A stretch of 52,024 nucleotides of DNA from CAZEPJ01 sp964514105 (GTDB lineage Bacteria > Desulfobacterota > Desulfocorpusculales > Desulfocorpusculum): contig CAZEPJ010000029.1 of the NCBI GenBank assembly GCA_964514105.1, forward strand, positions 1 through 52,024. Reading direction: 5' to 3'. Of this stretch, positions 1 to 7,679 are shown in pieces. The translations under genes were made by a program, and so were the position numbers. Within the stretch, counting starts at the first letter, position 1. Each line of letters begins with the position of its first letter. The notes beneath the pieces are model-generated. The model was given only the letters and a program-made list of their open reading frames with translations. It made no database searches and had not been told where the DNA came from.

Positions 1-6
1 CCGAGC

Positions 7-603
7 TCAGGCCGTCTTCTCGGCCACGGCCAGGATACCCAGCCATGGGTGCTCCAGCGAGGCCCGGATCCGGAGGCCTCGCCTTGAAAAGGCAGCCTTG
101 AACTCCCCACTCCTGAAGCGGTTTTCTCGGGGGTGCAGGAGGATGTGCTTGGTGACGACGTTCTGGTACAAGGTGGGGTAGAGTTCCTCGGTGATGTAGA
201 GCCCCTCCGGCTGGATGACCCGGGCGATCTCGGCCAGGGCCCCCTCCCAATCGGGGACGTGGTGGAGGACGCCGAAGCCGAAGATCGCATCCAGGGATGC
301 ATCCGGAAACGGGAGGCGGAAGGCGTCGCACACCAAGAGGGAGATCCCCTCCCGTGCCGAGGGCGGCAGGTAGCGCCTCGCCTGGCGGATCATCCTCTCA
401 TCGAGGTCCGATGCCAGGAGGGCCTCCAGGCCGAACGCCTCCCGGATGAGCCTGGCCCCGGCCCCTCGGCCGCACCCCACCTCCAGGACCCTGGATCCAG
501 GCCGCAGCCTTGTCCAGCGGCGCATCCAGCGGATCTCCATGCGCTGCTGCAACACCCGAAAGGGATTGTTGACCGCCAGCCTCTCGGCCCAGTTGAGTTT
601 CAT
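7..603 (-). CDS. class I SAM-dependent methyltransferase
   Basis: Predicted small-molecule methyltransferase of 198 residues. The SAM-binding motif I reads VLEVGCGRGAG at about residues 39-49, followed by an acidic SDLDER at the end of strand 2 and FGFGVLHHVPDW as the motif IV/post-I region typical of Methyltransf_11 proteins. The open frame extends 23 codons further upstream, but that part runs into a heptamer-repeat tract and looks non-coding, so the ATG at 603 (MKLNWAERL) is preferred. It lies about 100 bases downstream of menG on the same strand and may share its transcript. The substrate cannot be read from the sequence; a role next to quinone methylation is only suggested by position. 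Confidence 0.8.
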   Translation of the reverse strand: MKLNWAERLAVNNPFRVLQQRMEIRWMRRWTRLRPGSRVLEVGCGRGAGARLIREAFGLEALLASDLDERMIRQARRYLPPSAREGISLLVCDAFRLPFPDASLDAIFGFGVLHHVPDWEGALAEIARVIQPEGLYITEELYPTLYQNVVTKHILLHPRENRFRSGEFKAAFSRRGLRIRASLEHPWLGILAVAEKTA

Positions 604-660
604 GCCACCGCCTTCAGGCACCAGGGAGCAGGCACCCCATGGAAACCGGTCGGGGCATCT

Positions 661-697
661 CCTGTTGCCCATCGCCTGTTGCCGATTGCCGATTACG
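661..697. repeat. degenerate heptamer repeat tract A
   Basis: About five tandem seven-base units such as CCTGTTG, CCCATCG and CCGATTG fill most of the gap between the two methyltransferase genes. The seven-base period with drifting units matches the other tracts in this window (26.9, 29.7, 32.3, 32.6, 34.9 and 35.3 kb). Confidence 0.65.
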
Positions 698-706
698 TCG
701 CTGCCC

Positions 707-1507
707 TCAGGCCTTCACGCCCAAGTGAATCACCGCGATGCCATTGGTCAGCCGCCGATATCGGACCTCCTTGAACCCCACAGTTTCCAGCATGGCCTTG
801 AGCCCGTCGGGGTCCGGGAACATGCGGATTGACTCGGGCAGGTATGTGTAAGCCTGTCTGGACCCTGCCAGCAGCTTGCCCACCGCAGGCATGACGTGGA
901 ACGAATAGAGGTCATACAGCCACCGGAACCATGGAGTGACAGGCCGGGAGAACTCCAGACAGGCCATCTTCCCGCCCGGCTTGAGGGCGCGGTGCATCTC
1001 CCCGAAACCCATTTCCATGCGGGTCACGTTGCGGATGCCGAACCCCACCATGGCCCCATCGAACGACCCCTCCATGGCCGAGATCGCCTCGGCGTTTCCC
1101 TGCACCAGGCGCACCCTGGCATGGACCCCATGCCTCCAGAGCTTGGGGCGTCCGACCTCCATCATGGCCCGGTTGATGTCGTAGACCACCACGCGCCCTG
1201 CAGGCCCCACGGCCCGGGCGGCCAGGACGGCCAGATCGCCGGTGCCGCCGCACAGATCCAGCACCCGATCGCCCGGCCTGAGCCCCATCATCCCGATGGC
1301 GGCCCGCTTCCAGAGGTAGTGGATGCCCAGGCTCAGGACGGTGTTCATGAAGTCGTACTGGCGGGCGATGCTGTCAAAGTGGCGGCGGACCAGCCTCCCC
1401 TTCTCCTCCTCGGAGACCAGCCGGTAACCGAAGTGCACTCGCTCGCCTGATTCAGCCTCAGTCAATGCCTCCTCCCCCTTCCCGTGCTTCCGCATGGTTT
1501 GACTCAT
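707..1507 (-). CDS. menG: demethylmenaquinone/ubiquinone C-methyltransferase (MenG/UbiE)
   Basis: Catalyses the last step of menaquinone synthesis, SAM-dependent C-methylation of demethylmenaquinone, at the cytoplasmic membrane face. The 266-residue protein has the family signature: YDFMNTVLSLGIHYLWKR near residues 51-68, the SAM loop DLCGGTGDLA at 84-93, GFGIRNVTR and EFSRP. The ATG at 1507 gives the normal family length; the open frame runs further upstream but has no similarity there and overlaps a decayed plus-strand gene. MenG rather than a strictly ubiquinone role is inferred from the anaerobic context. The downstream methyltransferase may be co-transcribed. Confidence 0.88.
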   Translation of the reverse strand: MSQTMRKHGKGEEALTEAESGERVHFGYRLVSEEEKGRLVRRHFDSIARQYDFMNTVLSLGIHYLWKRAAIGMMGLRPGDRVLDLCGGTGDLAVLAARAVGPAGRVVVYDINRAMMEVGRPKLWRHGVHARVRLVQGNAEAISAMEGSFDGAMVGFGIRNVTRMEMGFGEMHRALKPGGKMACLEFSRPVTPWFRWLYDLYSFHVMPAVGKLLAGSRQAYTYLPESIRMFPDPDGLKAMLETVGFKEVRYRRLTNGIAVIHLGVKA

Positions 1508-1561
1508 CCCATTTTTCTCCAGCGTCCGGGGTTTTGCAACGGGCCGACGCCGATGGCGTGT

Positions 1562-1942
1562 TGCTCGGCTCTCCGGGAAACGGTATGAATCGCTGGGACC
1601 CGCGTATGGTCCATGGAACGCGTGGGATACTTGGGTTCGTACGCCCGGGGGGACCATGGCCCCGGAAGCGACCTCGATCGGGTGCCCATCGTCGTTCAAT
1701 CCGATCTGCCTTTCGAAAGGCGCTCGGCCCAACGGGATACCACCACCCTTCCCGTCCCAGTGGATCTGCTCGTAGAGACCCGGTCGAGATGGCACTCGCT
1801 CCGGACTCGTGAGCCGCGTAACGGCAAAGCATTTTCTAAAGTCGTCTGGTTGCGTCGAGGAGATTGGAGTCCGCAGCCCCGTTCAGGTCTTGGCCCTTCT
1901 CACCCGAACATGAGGCGCGGCAACGTGCTGTTCCTTGTTTGA
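1562..1942 (+). pseudogene. decayed MNT-type nucleotidyltransferase
   Basis: A plus-strand frame shows the minimal nucleotidyltransferase signature GSYARGDHGPGSDLD (from about 1634), followed by DLPFERR and PVPVDLLVET, the usual third-acidic-residue region, and a KVVWL C-terminus near 1840-1852. This is the order seen in MntA-like antitoxin/DNA polymerase beta-superfamily proteins. Upstream in the same frame, residues resembling the N-terminal helix (ALRETV) are cut off by a TGA at 1586-1588, and the first ATG (1613) would start just before the glycine-serine motif. No HEPN partner gene is seen. It occupies most of the 469-base gap upstream of menG and probably is a relic. Confidence 0.6.
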
Positions 1943-1976
1943 CCGTAACGAACGGTTTGACCCCAACGAACGCCCG

Positions 1977-2816
1977 TCAGGCGAGGCCGGCGTCCCGAAG
2001 CAGCGGGAGGATGTGGGCCAGGCCCCGGCGGCCGGCCTCATCGGGCATGTCCACGTAAGGGTAGAGCTCCAGGCTCATGTCCCCCTTATAGCCCAGCCGG
2101 GTCATGGCCTCGAAGATGCGGGGGAAGTCCAGGGCCCCCAGGCCCGGGATGAGGTGGTTGTGGGAGCGATCCGGCCCGATATCCTCCAGGTGCACATGGC
2201 CCACCCACGCAAACAGGTCGTCCAGGGCGGCCACCGGGTCCTCCCCCACGCAGAAGAAATGCCCCATGTCGAAATTCAACCCGGCCCACGGCGATTTCAC
2301 GTCTCTGACGAAATCGAGAAACTGCCGGCCGTTCTCCAGGAGCAGGCCGGGTTCGGGCTCCACGAGCACGCGGACCTTGAGTTCCTCGGCCAGGGGCATG
2401 ACCTGATCCAAGCCCCCATGAAACCGCGCCGTCGCCTCCCGGCGGGACACCCCGTCCAACGGCCCCCCCGGAGGGACCGATATGTTCCTGCAGCCCAGGG
2501 TCGAGGCCACCCGCAGGGAATCCAGGGTGTGTTGCACCCGGAGCTGACGCCTGGAGGCGTCCTCCTCGATCCACGACGGCAGGTAAGTGTCCCCCACGGC
2601 AAAGAGCGTAAAACTGTTGATATTCGTTACCTTAAGGCCATATTCATCAAGCCGTTTTCTCAGCGTAAGCAGGGCCCCTGGGTCGTAATCCGGCGGGTAC
2701 AGATGGGGCCGGTCGCCCATGATCTCCACGCCCCGGAACCCCAAGCGAGCGATGCGCCCCACCGCATCCTCGAGGGAGAACTTCACGAAGGCGTTGGTGC
2801 TGTACCCCAAGACCAC
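1977..2816 (-). CDS. sugar phosphate isomerase/epimerase, TIM-barrel (xylose isomerase-like)
   Basis: AP-endonuclease-2/xylose-isomerase-like TIM-barrel protein of about 279 residues. Diagnostic stretches are GYSTNAF near the start, GFRGVEIMGDRPHL, VEPEPG, NFDMGHFFC and GHVHLEDIG, which supply the metal-binding Glu, Asp, His and Glu of the family. The GTG at 2816-2814 is chosen because it follows the stop of the upstream synthase (TGA at 2820-2818) by a single base, indicating translational coupling; the frame stays open further upstream inside that gene. Pairing with inositol-3-phosphate synthase suggests an inositol or related cyclitol substrate (IolE/IolH/IolI-like), but the exact reaction is unknown. 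Confidence 0.78.
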   Translation of the reverse strand: MVLGYSTNAFVKFSLEDAVGRIARLGFRGVEIMGDRPHLYPPDYDPGALLTLRKRLDEYGLKVTNINSFTLFAVGDTYLPSWIEEDASRRQLRVQHTLDSLRVASTLGCRNISVPPGGPLDGVSRREATARFHGGLDQVMPLAEELKVRVLVEPEPGLLLENGRQFLDFVRDVKSPWAGLNFDMGHFFCVGEDPVAALDDLFAWVGHVHLEDIGPDRSHNHLIPGLGALDFPRIFEAMTRLGYKGDMSLELYPYVDMPDEAGRRGLAHILPLLRDAGLA

Positions 2817-2817
2817 G

Positions 2818-3987
2818 TCACGCGCCCCCGCGCACCGACCCACACTCCCCCCGCAGCGCATCCAGCCTCGCAACCTGGTCCTGGAAGCTCAGCGGCGGGG
2901 CCTCTCCCAGCGGCCGCTTGAAGTAGAAGGCCAGCTCGGGCACCAAACCCCCGCGGCCCGCCCGCTGCAGGGCAGCCGTCCAGACGGCCAGGTCCAGGAC
3001 CAGGGGGGCAGCCAGGATGGAGTCCCGGGCCAGCAGGTTCAGGCGCAGGCTCATGGGAAGGCCGAAAAGCCCTCGGAAATCCACCACGTCCCACGCCTCC
3101 TTGGCATCGCCCCGGGGCGGGTAGTACGCGATGTGCACCCCGTGGGTAGGCTCGCCGTATCGCTCCCCCACGGCGTACCCCAGCACGTCCTCCAGGACCC
3201 GGGTCTTGTTGGCCAGTTTGGCCTCGGCCGCGGCCGGGTCCGACAGGTTCCTGCCGTCGGCGTTTCCCAGGATATTCACGCTGTACCAGCCGTCCACCGT
3301 AAGTCGCCGGGCCCTGAGGGCAGACGCCAGGACGACCTTGAGGTACGTCTGTCCGGTCTTGCCGTCCCGGCCTGCCATGGGCACCCCCCGCGCCTCGGCC
3401 TCCCGGACCAGGGCGGGCAGTTCCACCTCGTTGGGGGTGAAATTCACCCACGGAACCCCGCACAAGGCGGCCGCCGCCGCGTAGGCCATATCCCGCGGCA
3501 TGTTCGGGTCGGGCGCGTCCAAAAGCTCATCCAGGGACCCCCCGATTGTGGGGGTCCACTTGGGCGCTGCGGGCAGCAGGTCCACCAGCACGGCCCGGTG
3601 CCCCGGATGGCGCGCCCGCAGCGCCTGGATGTCCCCAACGATACGCTCCACCTGCTGCCGGCATGGCCCCCCCTGAGGGGCCGCCAGCACCTCCACTTGG
3701 GACAGGCGCGACTCCAGCGGACGCCATTGCCCCTCGGAGAGGACCCCCTGGCGCGCCACTGCCTCGGCCATGCACCCGGCCAAGAGGTCCCAGCCCGCCA
3801 CGGCCATGGGCGCCGACCCATCAGGGGGGGGGAGCAAGTCGGCCGCGGTGAGGGCCGGCATAACCGCCCCAGGGTCCGCCTCCAGCGCGGCAGCGGCCGC
3901 GGCCACCGTGGAGCCCACCGCGCCCAGGGCCCCCGCCGCCAGGAGCAAGACGGGCTCCCGATCGCCTTTGCCGTCGGACCGGGTCAT
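2818..3987 (-). CDS. inositol-3-phosphate synthase family protein
   Basis: NAD-dependent myo-inositol-1-phosphate synthase family, converting glucose 6-phosphate to inositol 3-phosphate. The 389-residue protein begins with a Rossmann strand and glycine loop (GALGAVGS) and holds the strongly conserved blocks NFTPNEVELPAL, GRDGKTGQTYLK, DGWYSVNILGN, YYPPRGDAKEAWD and RDSILAAPLVLDL, which carry the active-site lysines and phosphate contacts. The ATG at 3987 has AAGGG seven bases upstream; a GTG eight codons earlier is possible. It lies 43 bases after the permease gene. Such enzymes in bacteria feed inositol lipids or compatible solutes; which applies here is not visible. Confidence 0.85.
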   Translation of the reverse strand: MTRSDGKGDREPVLLLAAGALGAVGSTVAAAAAALEADPGAVMPALTAADLLPPPDGSAPMAVAGWDLLAGCMAEAVARQGVLSEGQWRPLESRLSQVEVLAAPQGGPCRQQVERIVGDIQALRARHPGHRAVLVDLLPAAPKWTPTIGGSLDELLDAPDPNMPRDMAYAAAAALCGVPWVNFTPNEVELPALVREAEARGVPMAGRDGKTGQTYLKVVLASALRARRLTVDGWYSVNILGNADGRNLSDPAAAEAKLANKTRVLEDVLGYAVGERYGEPTHGVHIAYYPPRGDAKEAWDVVDFRGLFGLPMSLRLNLLARDSILAAPLVLDLAVWTAALQRAGRGGLVPELAFYFKRPLGEAPPLSFQDQVARLDALRGECGSVRGGA

Positions 3988-4030
3988 GGCGCGCCCTTCG
4001 CCATTGAACACAGCACCATGGGCCGGACCT

Positions 4031-4873
4031 CTATCGCCGCTGGCGGATGGTGTGGGGGTCCAGTATGTCCCGAAGGCCGTCCCCCAGGAGGTTCAGCCCC
4101 AGGACCGTGACGAAGATGGCCAGCCCGGGGAAGATGGAGATCCACGGGGCCGTGAAGAGCTTCTCCCGGGCAAAGGAGAGCATCCCCCCCCAGCTCGGAG
4201 TGGGCGGCTGGACCCCCAGCCCCAGAAACGACAGGGCGGCCTCCATGAGGATGGCGCCTGCCGCCCCCAGGGTGGCGATGACCAGGATGGGGCCCACGAC
4301 GTTGGGGAGGATCTGGGTGAACATGAGTCGCCACCGGCCGTATCCCAGGGCCCGGGCCGCCCTCACATAATCCAGGGAGCGCGCGGAAAGGACCTGGGAG
4401 CGGGTGATGCGGCACGAGTACGACCAGTTGGTCAGGCCCATGGCCACAAGGATGTTCATCAGCCCGGGACCCAGAAGGGCCACCACGGCCAGGGCGAAGA
4501 TGAGGGGCGGGATGGAGAGCATGATGTTGGTCAAGCCCATGACGAAGTCGTCCCACCACTTGCCGAAAAAACCCGCTGTAAGCCCCAGGATCACGCCGAT
4601 GATGCTGTTGAGCCCCTGGCTCACCAGCCCCACGGTCAACGAGACGCGGGCCCCATGGATGATCCGCGAGAGCATGTCCCGGCCCTGGGAGTCGGTGCCC
4701 AGCCAGAACTTGGCGCTGGGCGGCTCGTCGGCGTACATCAAGTTGGCGTGGTCGATGGGATGGTACGGAGCCAGCCACGAGGCGAACACCGCTGCCAGGA
4801 CCACCAACAGGGTGAGCATCCCGCCCACCACGAGATTCGTCCGTTGGAGGAGCTTCCGCAGCGTCGGGCTCAT
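4031..4873 (-). CDS. ABC transporter permease, DppC/OppC family
   Basis: Inner-membrane permease of a dipeptide/oligopeptide/nickel-type importer, 280 residues. It has an N-terminal membrane anchor (LLVVLAAVFASWLAPY), the OppC_N signature HANLMYADEPPSAKFWLGTDSQGRD region, then five hydrophobic segments and the EAA cytoplasmic loop around DYVRAARALGYGRWRLMFTQI. The start ATG at 4873 overlaps the stop of the DppB-like gene by four bases (ATGA), showing coupling. It should pair with the DppB-like permease, the binding protein at 5.9-7.5 kb and the two ATPases encoded divergently at 9.4-11.3 kb. Confidence 0.92.
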   Translation of the reverse strand: MSPTLRKLLQRTNLVVGGMLTLLVVLAAVFASWLAPYHPIDHANLMYADEPPSAKFWLGTDSQGRDMLSRIIHGARVSLTVGLVSQGLNSIIGVILGLTAGFFGKWWDDFVMGLTNIMLSIPPLIFALAVVALLGPGLMNILVAMGLTNWSYSCRITRSQVLSARSLDYVRAARALGYGRWRLMFTQILPNVVGPILVIATLGAAGAILMEAALSFLGLGVQPPTPSWGGMLSFAREKLFTAPWISIFPGLAIFVTVLGLNLLGDGLRDILDPHTIRQRR

Positions 4874-5805
4874 CGGTACTCGATCCTCGGGTCGATGACC
4901 GCGTACAGGAGGTCCACGGCCAGGTTCACCACCAGGAAGACCACGATCAGGAACAGGATGCACCCCTGGGCCACCGGGATGTCCCGCTGGAACAGCGCGT
5001 CCACCAACAGAGACCCCACCCCGGGCCAGCTGAAGAGCTTCTCCACCACCACGGTGCCGCCCATGAGGCCGCCGAACTGGAGGCCCGCCGTGGTCAAGAC
5101 CAGGATCATGGCGTTTCGAAACACGTGCTTGCGGTTGACCAGGATCTCGGGCAGCCCTTTGGCCCGGGCCGTGCGGATGTAGTCCGTGTTGAGGATCTCC
5201 ACCACCGCGGCCCGGGTGATCCGGGCCAGGAGGGCCATGTAGCTCAACCCCAACGTGAAGGCCGGCAGGATGATGTTGGCCACTGCGCCGTCGCCGTACC
5301 CTTGTGCCGGCAGGATGGGCAGCTTCACCGCGAAGAAGAACATGAACAGGAGCCCCAGCCAGAAATGGGGCAGGCTCACCCCCGAGACCGCACCCACCAT
5401 GGACCCCGTATCGGTCCAGGTCCCCTGGCGCAGGGCCGAGAAAAAGCCCAGGGGGACCCCCAGGCACACGGCGATCCCCATGGCCACCACGGCCAGCTTG
5501 ACGGTGGGCCAGATCCGGTCTGCGACGAGCGCGGCCACGGGCTCGCGCCTGAGGAATGACTTGCCCAGATTCAGGGTCACCAGGCCGCGCATGTAGTTCA
5601 GATATCGGACGTGGAGCGGCTTGTCCAGGCCCCACTCCTGCTTCATGAGCTCGATGTAGTGGGTGTCCACGTTGGTGTCCTGGGCCCCGCCGGCCACCAG
5701 GGCCGCGTTGCCCGGCAGGACGTTGAGGAGGAGAAACAGGATGAGCGTCACGCCGACGATGGTCGGGATGAACTGGAGCAGCCGGCGCAGGGCATAGGCG
5801 GTCAT
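4870..5805 (-). CDS. ABC transporter permease, DppB/OppB family
   Basis: Partner inner-membrane permease, 311 residues from ATG 5805 (MTAYALRRLLQFIPTI, the typical DppB start). Features include the first membrane segment, the periplasmic loop with KQEWGLDKPLHVRYLNYMRG and NLGKSF, and the EAA motif NTDYIRTARAKGL near the middle of the C-terminal half. An ATG 13 codons upstream is in frame but would place charged residues before the canonical N-terminus. It follows the binding protein by 67 bases and overlaps the DppC-like gene. Confidence 0.92.
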   Translation of the reverse strand: MTAYALRRLLQFIPTIVGVTLILFLLLNVLPGNAALVAGGAQDTNVDTHYIELMKQEWGLDKPLHVRYLNYMRGLVTLNLGKSFLRREPVAALVADRIWPTVKLAVVAMGIAVCLGVPLGFFSALRQGTWTDTGSMVGAVSGVSLPHFWLGLLFMFFFAVKLPILPAQGYGDGAVANIILPAFTLGLSYMALLARITRAAVVEILNTDYIRTARAKGLPEILVNRKHVFRNAMILVLTTAGLQFGGLMGGTVVVEKLFSWPGVGSLLVDALFQRDIPVAQGCILFLIVVFLVVNLAVDLLYAVIDPRIEYR

Positions 5806-5872
5806 CTGAACGGGCCCGGGGAGGAGATCCCGCCCCGACCGCATCGCAGGTTGGCCGGGGCGGGTCTCGACG

Positions 5873-7489
5873 CTACTTCACGTTGGCCCGGGGAGAGCTG
5901 GCGTCCACCCAGACCTCGGTCATGTCCTGGAACATCATCTCGATGGCCACGGGCTTGAGCCCCTTGACCCAGGGATGGTAGGCCATGACCGCCTTGTTGT
6001 AGTTGAAGAACCAGGCGGGCGGATCGTCGTAAAGCACGGCGTCGGCCTTCTTGAGAAGCTCGATCTGCTTGGCCTGATCCCGCTCGGCCGCGGCCTGGGC
6101 CAGGAGCTTGTCGAACTCCGGGTTCTTGTACTTGCCGTAGTTCCCGCCGGCCTGGGTGTTCTCGGAGCTCCATCTCTTGAGCTGCTGCAGGGAGTCGGGC
6201 CCCGAGCCCAGGGACCAGATGTACGTTTGAAACTCGCCGTTCTTGTTGCGCTCGGCCATGGCGGCCCCTTCCATCTGCTGGATCTTCATGGTGATGCCGA
6301 TCTCCTTGAGGTACGGGATCATGGCCTCGTACACCACCACGCCCCAGCTCTCGTTCCCGGTTCCGATGGCCTGCTCGATGGTGAATCCGTTGGGGTAGCC
6401 CGCCTTGACCATGAGTTCCTTGGCCTTCTTGGGGTCGTACGGGTATGGCTTGAGGTTCTTGTCGAAGGCCGGGGAGCTGGTGGGCAGGTAGCTGGTGGCC
6501 AGAAAGGCCTTGTCCTTGAGGAGCTTCTTGATGATCAGCTCCTTGTCCATGGCGTACGCGATGGCCTGGCGCACCTCCTTCTTCTTGAAGGGCTCGAAGT
6601 CCATGTTGTAGCCCACCAGGCGGGTGAACATCTCGGCCACTTCCATCATGTTCTTGGAGAGGGTCGGGTCGTTCTTGTACGCCTCGTACTGGGCCGATCC
6701 AACGATGGTGGCGTCGAGCTCCTTGGCGCGGAAGGCCATGTCCCTGGCCGAGGCCTCGTTCTGGATCTTGTACACCACCTTGTCCAGCAGCGGTTTCCCT
6801 TGCATGAAGAATTCGGGGAACTTCTCGAGCACCACCTCGCTGCCCTTGACCCAGCGCACGAACTTGAAGGGGCCGCACCCCACGGGAGAGGTGGTGTGGA
6901 AGGCGTCCTCCTTGCCCTCCACGGCCTCCTTGGGCACGATGGAGGTCCCACATTCGCGCAGGCTGAAGCTGGGGTCAACGGGATCCTGGAGGGTGATCTC
7001 CAGGGTGAAGTCGTCGATCTTCTTGAGCCCGCTGATGGTCTGGGCCTTGCCGTCGATCACGTCCCCGGCCCCCTGGATGATGCGGACGAACCGCACCCAG
7101 GGGCTCTTCAGCTTGGGACTGGCGATGCGGTTGTACGAGTAAATGATGTCGTCGGCGTTCATGATCCGGCCATTGTGGAACTTGACGTTCTTGTGGAGGT
7201 GGTAGGTGTATTTCAGACCGTCTGGGGAGACGTCCACCTTGGCTGCCAGGTCCAGGACCGGCATGTTCTTGTCCGGATCCCAGCGATACAGGGAGCGAAA
7301 GATGTTCATGAGAACGAGGCTCTCCTGGATCCGGGTGGTCTTGTGGGGATCCAACCCCAGGAGGTCGCCGTCATAGGGAGCCACGAAATGCAGGGTCCCT
7401 CCGGCCCGGGGTGCCTGGGCCAGGGCCGCGCCGGCGGTCATACCCGCCAGCAGGGCCGCGGCTACGAACAGAGCGAACAGCTTTTTCAT
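5873..7489 (-). CDS. ABC transporter substrate-binding protein, family 5 (DppA/OppA-like)
   Basis: Periplasmic solute-binding protein of 538 residues (SBP_bac_5). A clear Sec signal peptide runs over the first 24 or so residues (two lysines, hydrophobic core, ALA-QA cleavage region). The family pattern follows: GGTLHFVAPYD, DLAAKVDVSPDGLKYTYHLHKNVKFH near residues 85-110, and the late SPAFDKNLKPYPYDPKKAKEL block. The ATG at 7489 has a strong GGAGGAGAGG Shine-Dalgarno. Ligand class (peptide, opine, nickel complex) is not readable; the neighbouring D-aminoacylase suggests N-acylated D-amino acids or peptides containing them. Confidence 0.92.
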   Translation of the reverse strand: MKKLFALFVAAALLAGMTAGAALAQAPRAGGTLHFVAPYDGDLLGLDPHKTTRIQESLVLMNIFRSLYRWDPDKNMPVLDLAAKVDVSPDGLKYTYHLHKNVKFHNGRIMNADDIIYSYNRIASPKLKSPWVRFVRIIQGAGDVIDGKAQTISGLKKIDDFTLEITLQDPVDPSFSLRECGTSIVPKEAVEGKEDAFHTTSPVGCGPFKFVRWVKGSEVVLEKFPEFFMQGKPLLDKVVYKIQNEASARDMAFRAKELDATIVGSAQYEAYKNDPTLSKNMMEVAEMFTRLVGYNMDFEPFKKKEVRQAIAYAMDKELIIKKLLKDKAFLATSYLPTSSPAFDKNLKPYPYDPKKAKELMVKAGYPNGFTIEQAIGTGNESWGVVVYEAMIPYLKEIGITMKIQQMEGAAMAERNKNGEFQTYIWSLGSGPDSLQQLKRWSSENTQAGGNYGKYKNPEFDKLLAQAAAERDQAKQIELLKKADAVLYDDPPAWFFNYNKAVMAYHPWVKGLKPVAIEMMFQDMTEVWVDASSPRANVK

Positions 7490-7554
7490 GACCCTCTCCT
7501 CCTCTCCGGTACTGGGTTTGGGTGGATGTGAAGGAATGCCCAATCCGCGCAGAG

Positions 7555-7583
7555 TATTTCGCATCATTTGGGCCAAAAGTCAA
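7555..7583 (-). promoter_or_regulatory. possible promoter of the binding-protein operon
   Basis: On the minus strand a TTGACT box (7583-7578) is followed, 17-19 bases on, by an A/T-rich AAATACT stretch that could serve as the -10. The -10 match is poor, so this is tentative. It lies in the divergent region shared with the D-aminoacylase gene. Confidence 0.3.
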
Positions 7584-7597
7584 TAGGGCGATGGCGG

Positions 7598-7627
7598 TTG
7601 ACCCGCGAGGGGGATTCTGGCTAATAT
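7598..7627 (+). promoter_or_regulatory. sigma-70-like promoter of the D-aminoacylase unit
   Basis: TTGACC at 7598-7603 and TAATAT at 7622-7627 are 18 bases apart. An ATG that could otherwise be taken as the gene start sits inside the -10 box, which argues for the downstream TTG start at 7680. Confidence 0.5.
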
Positions 7628-7679
7628 GTGCGGGCTGTTCGAGGCCGGATGCCGCCATCCTTGTCCCGGAGCAACCATA

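Noticed and set aside
133..832. Plus-strand open frames over the first methyltransferase and menG
   Set aside because: They are antisense to well-supported genes and encode arginine-, proline- and histidine-rich sequence typical of GC-rich shadow frames.
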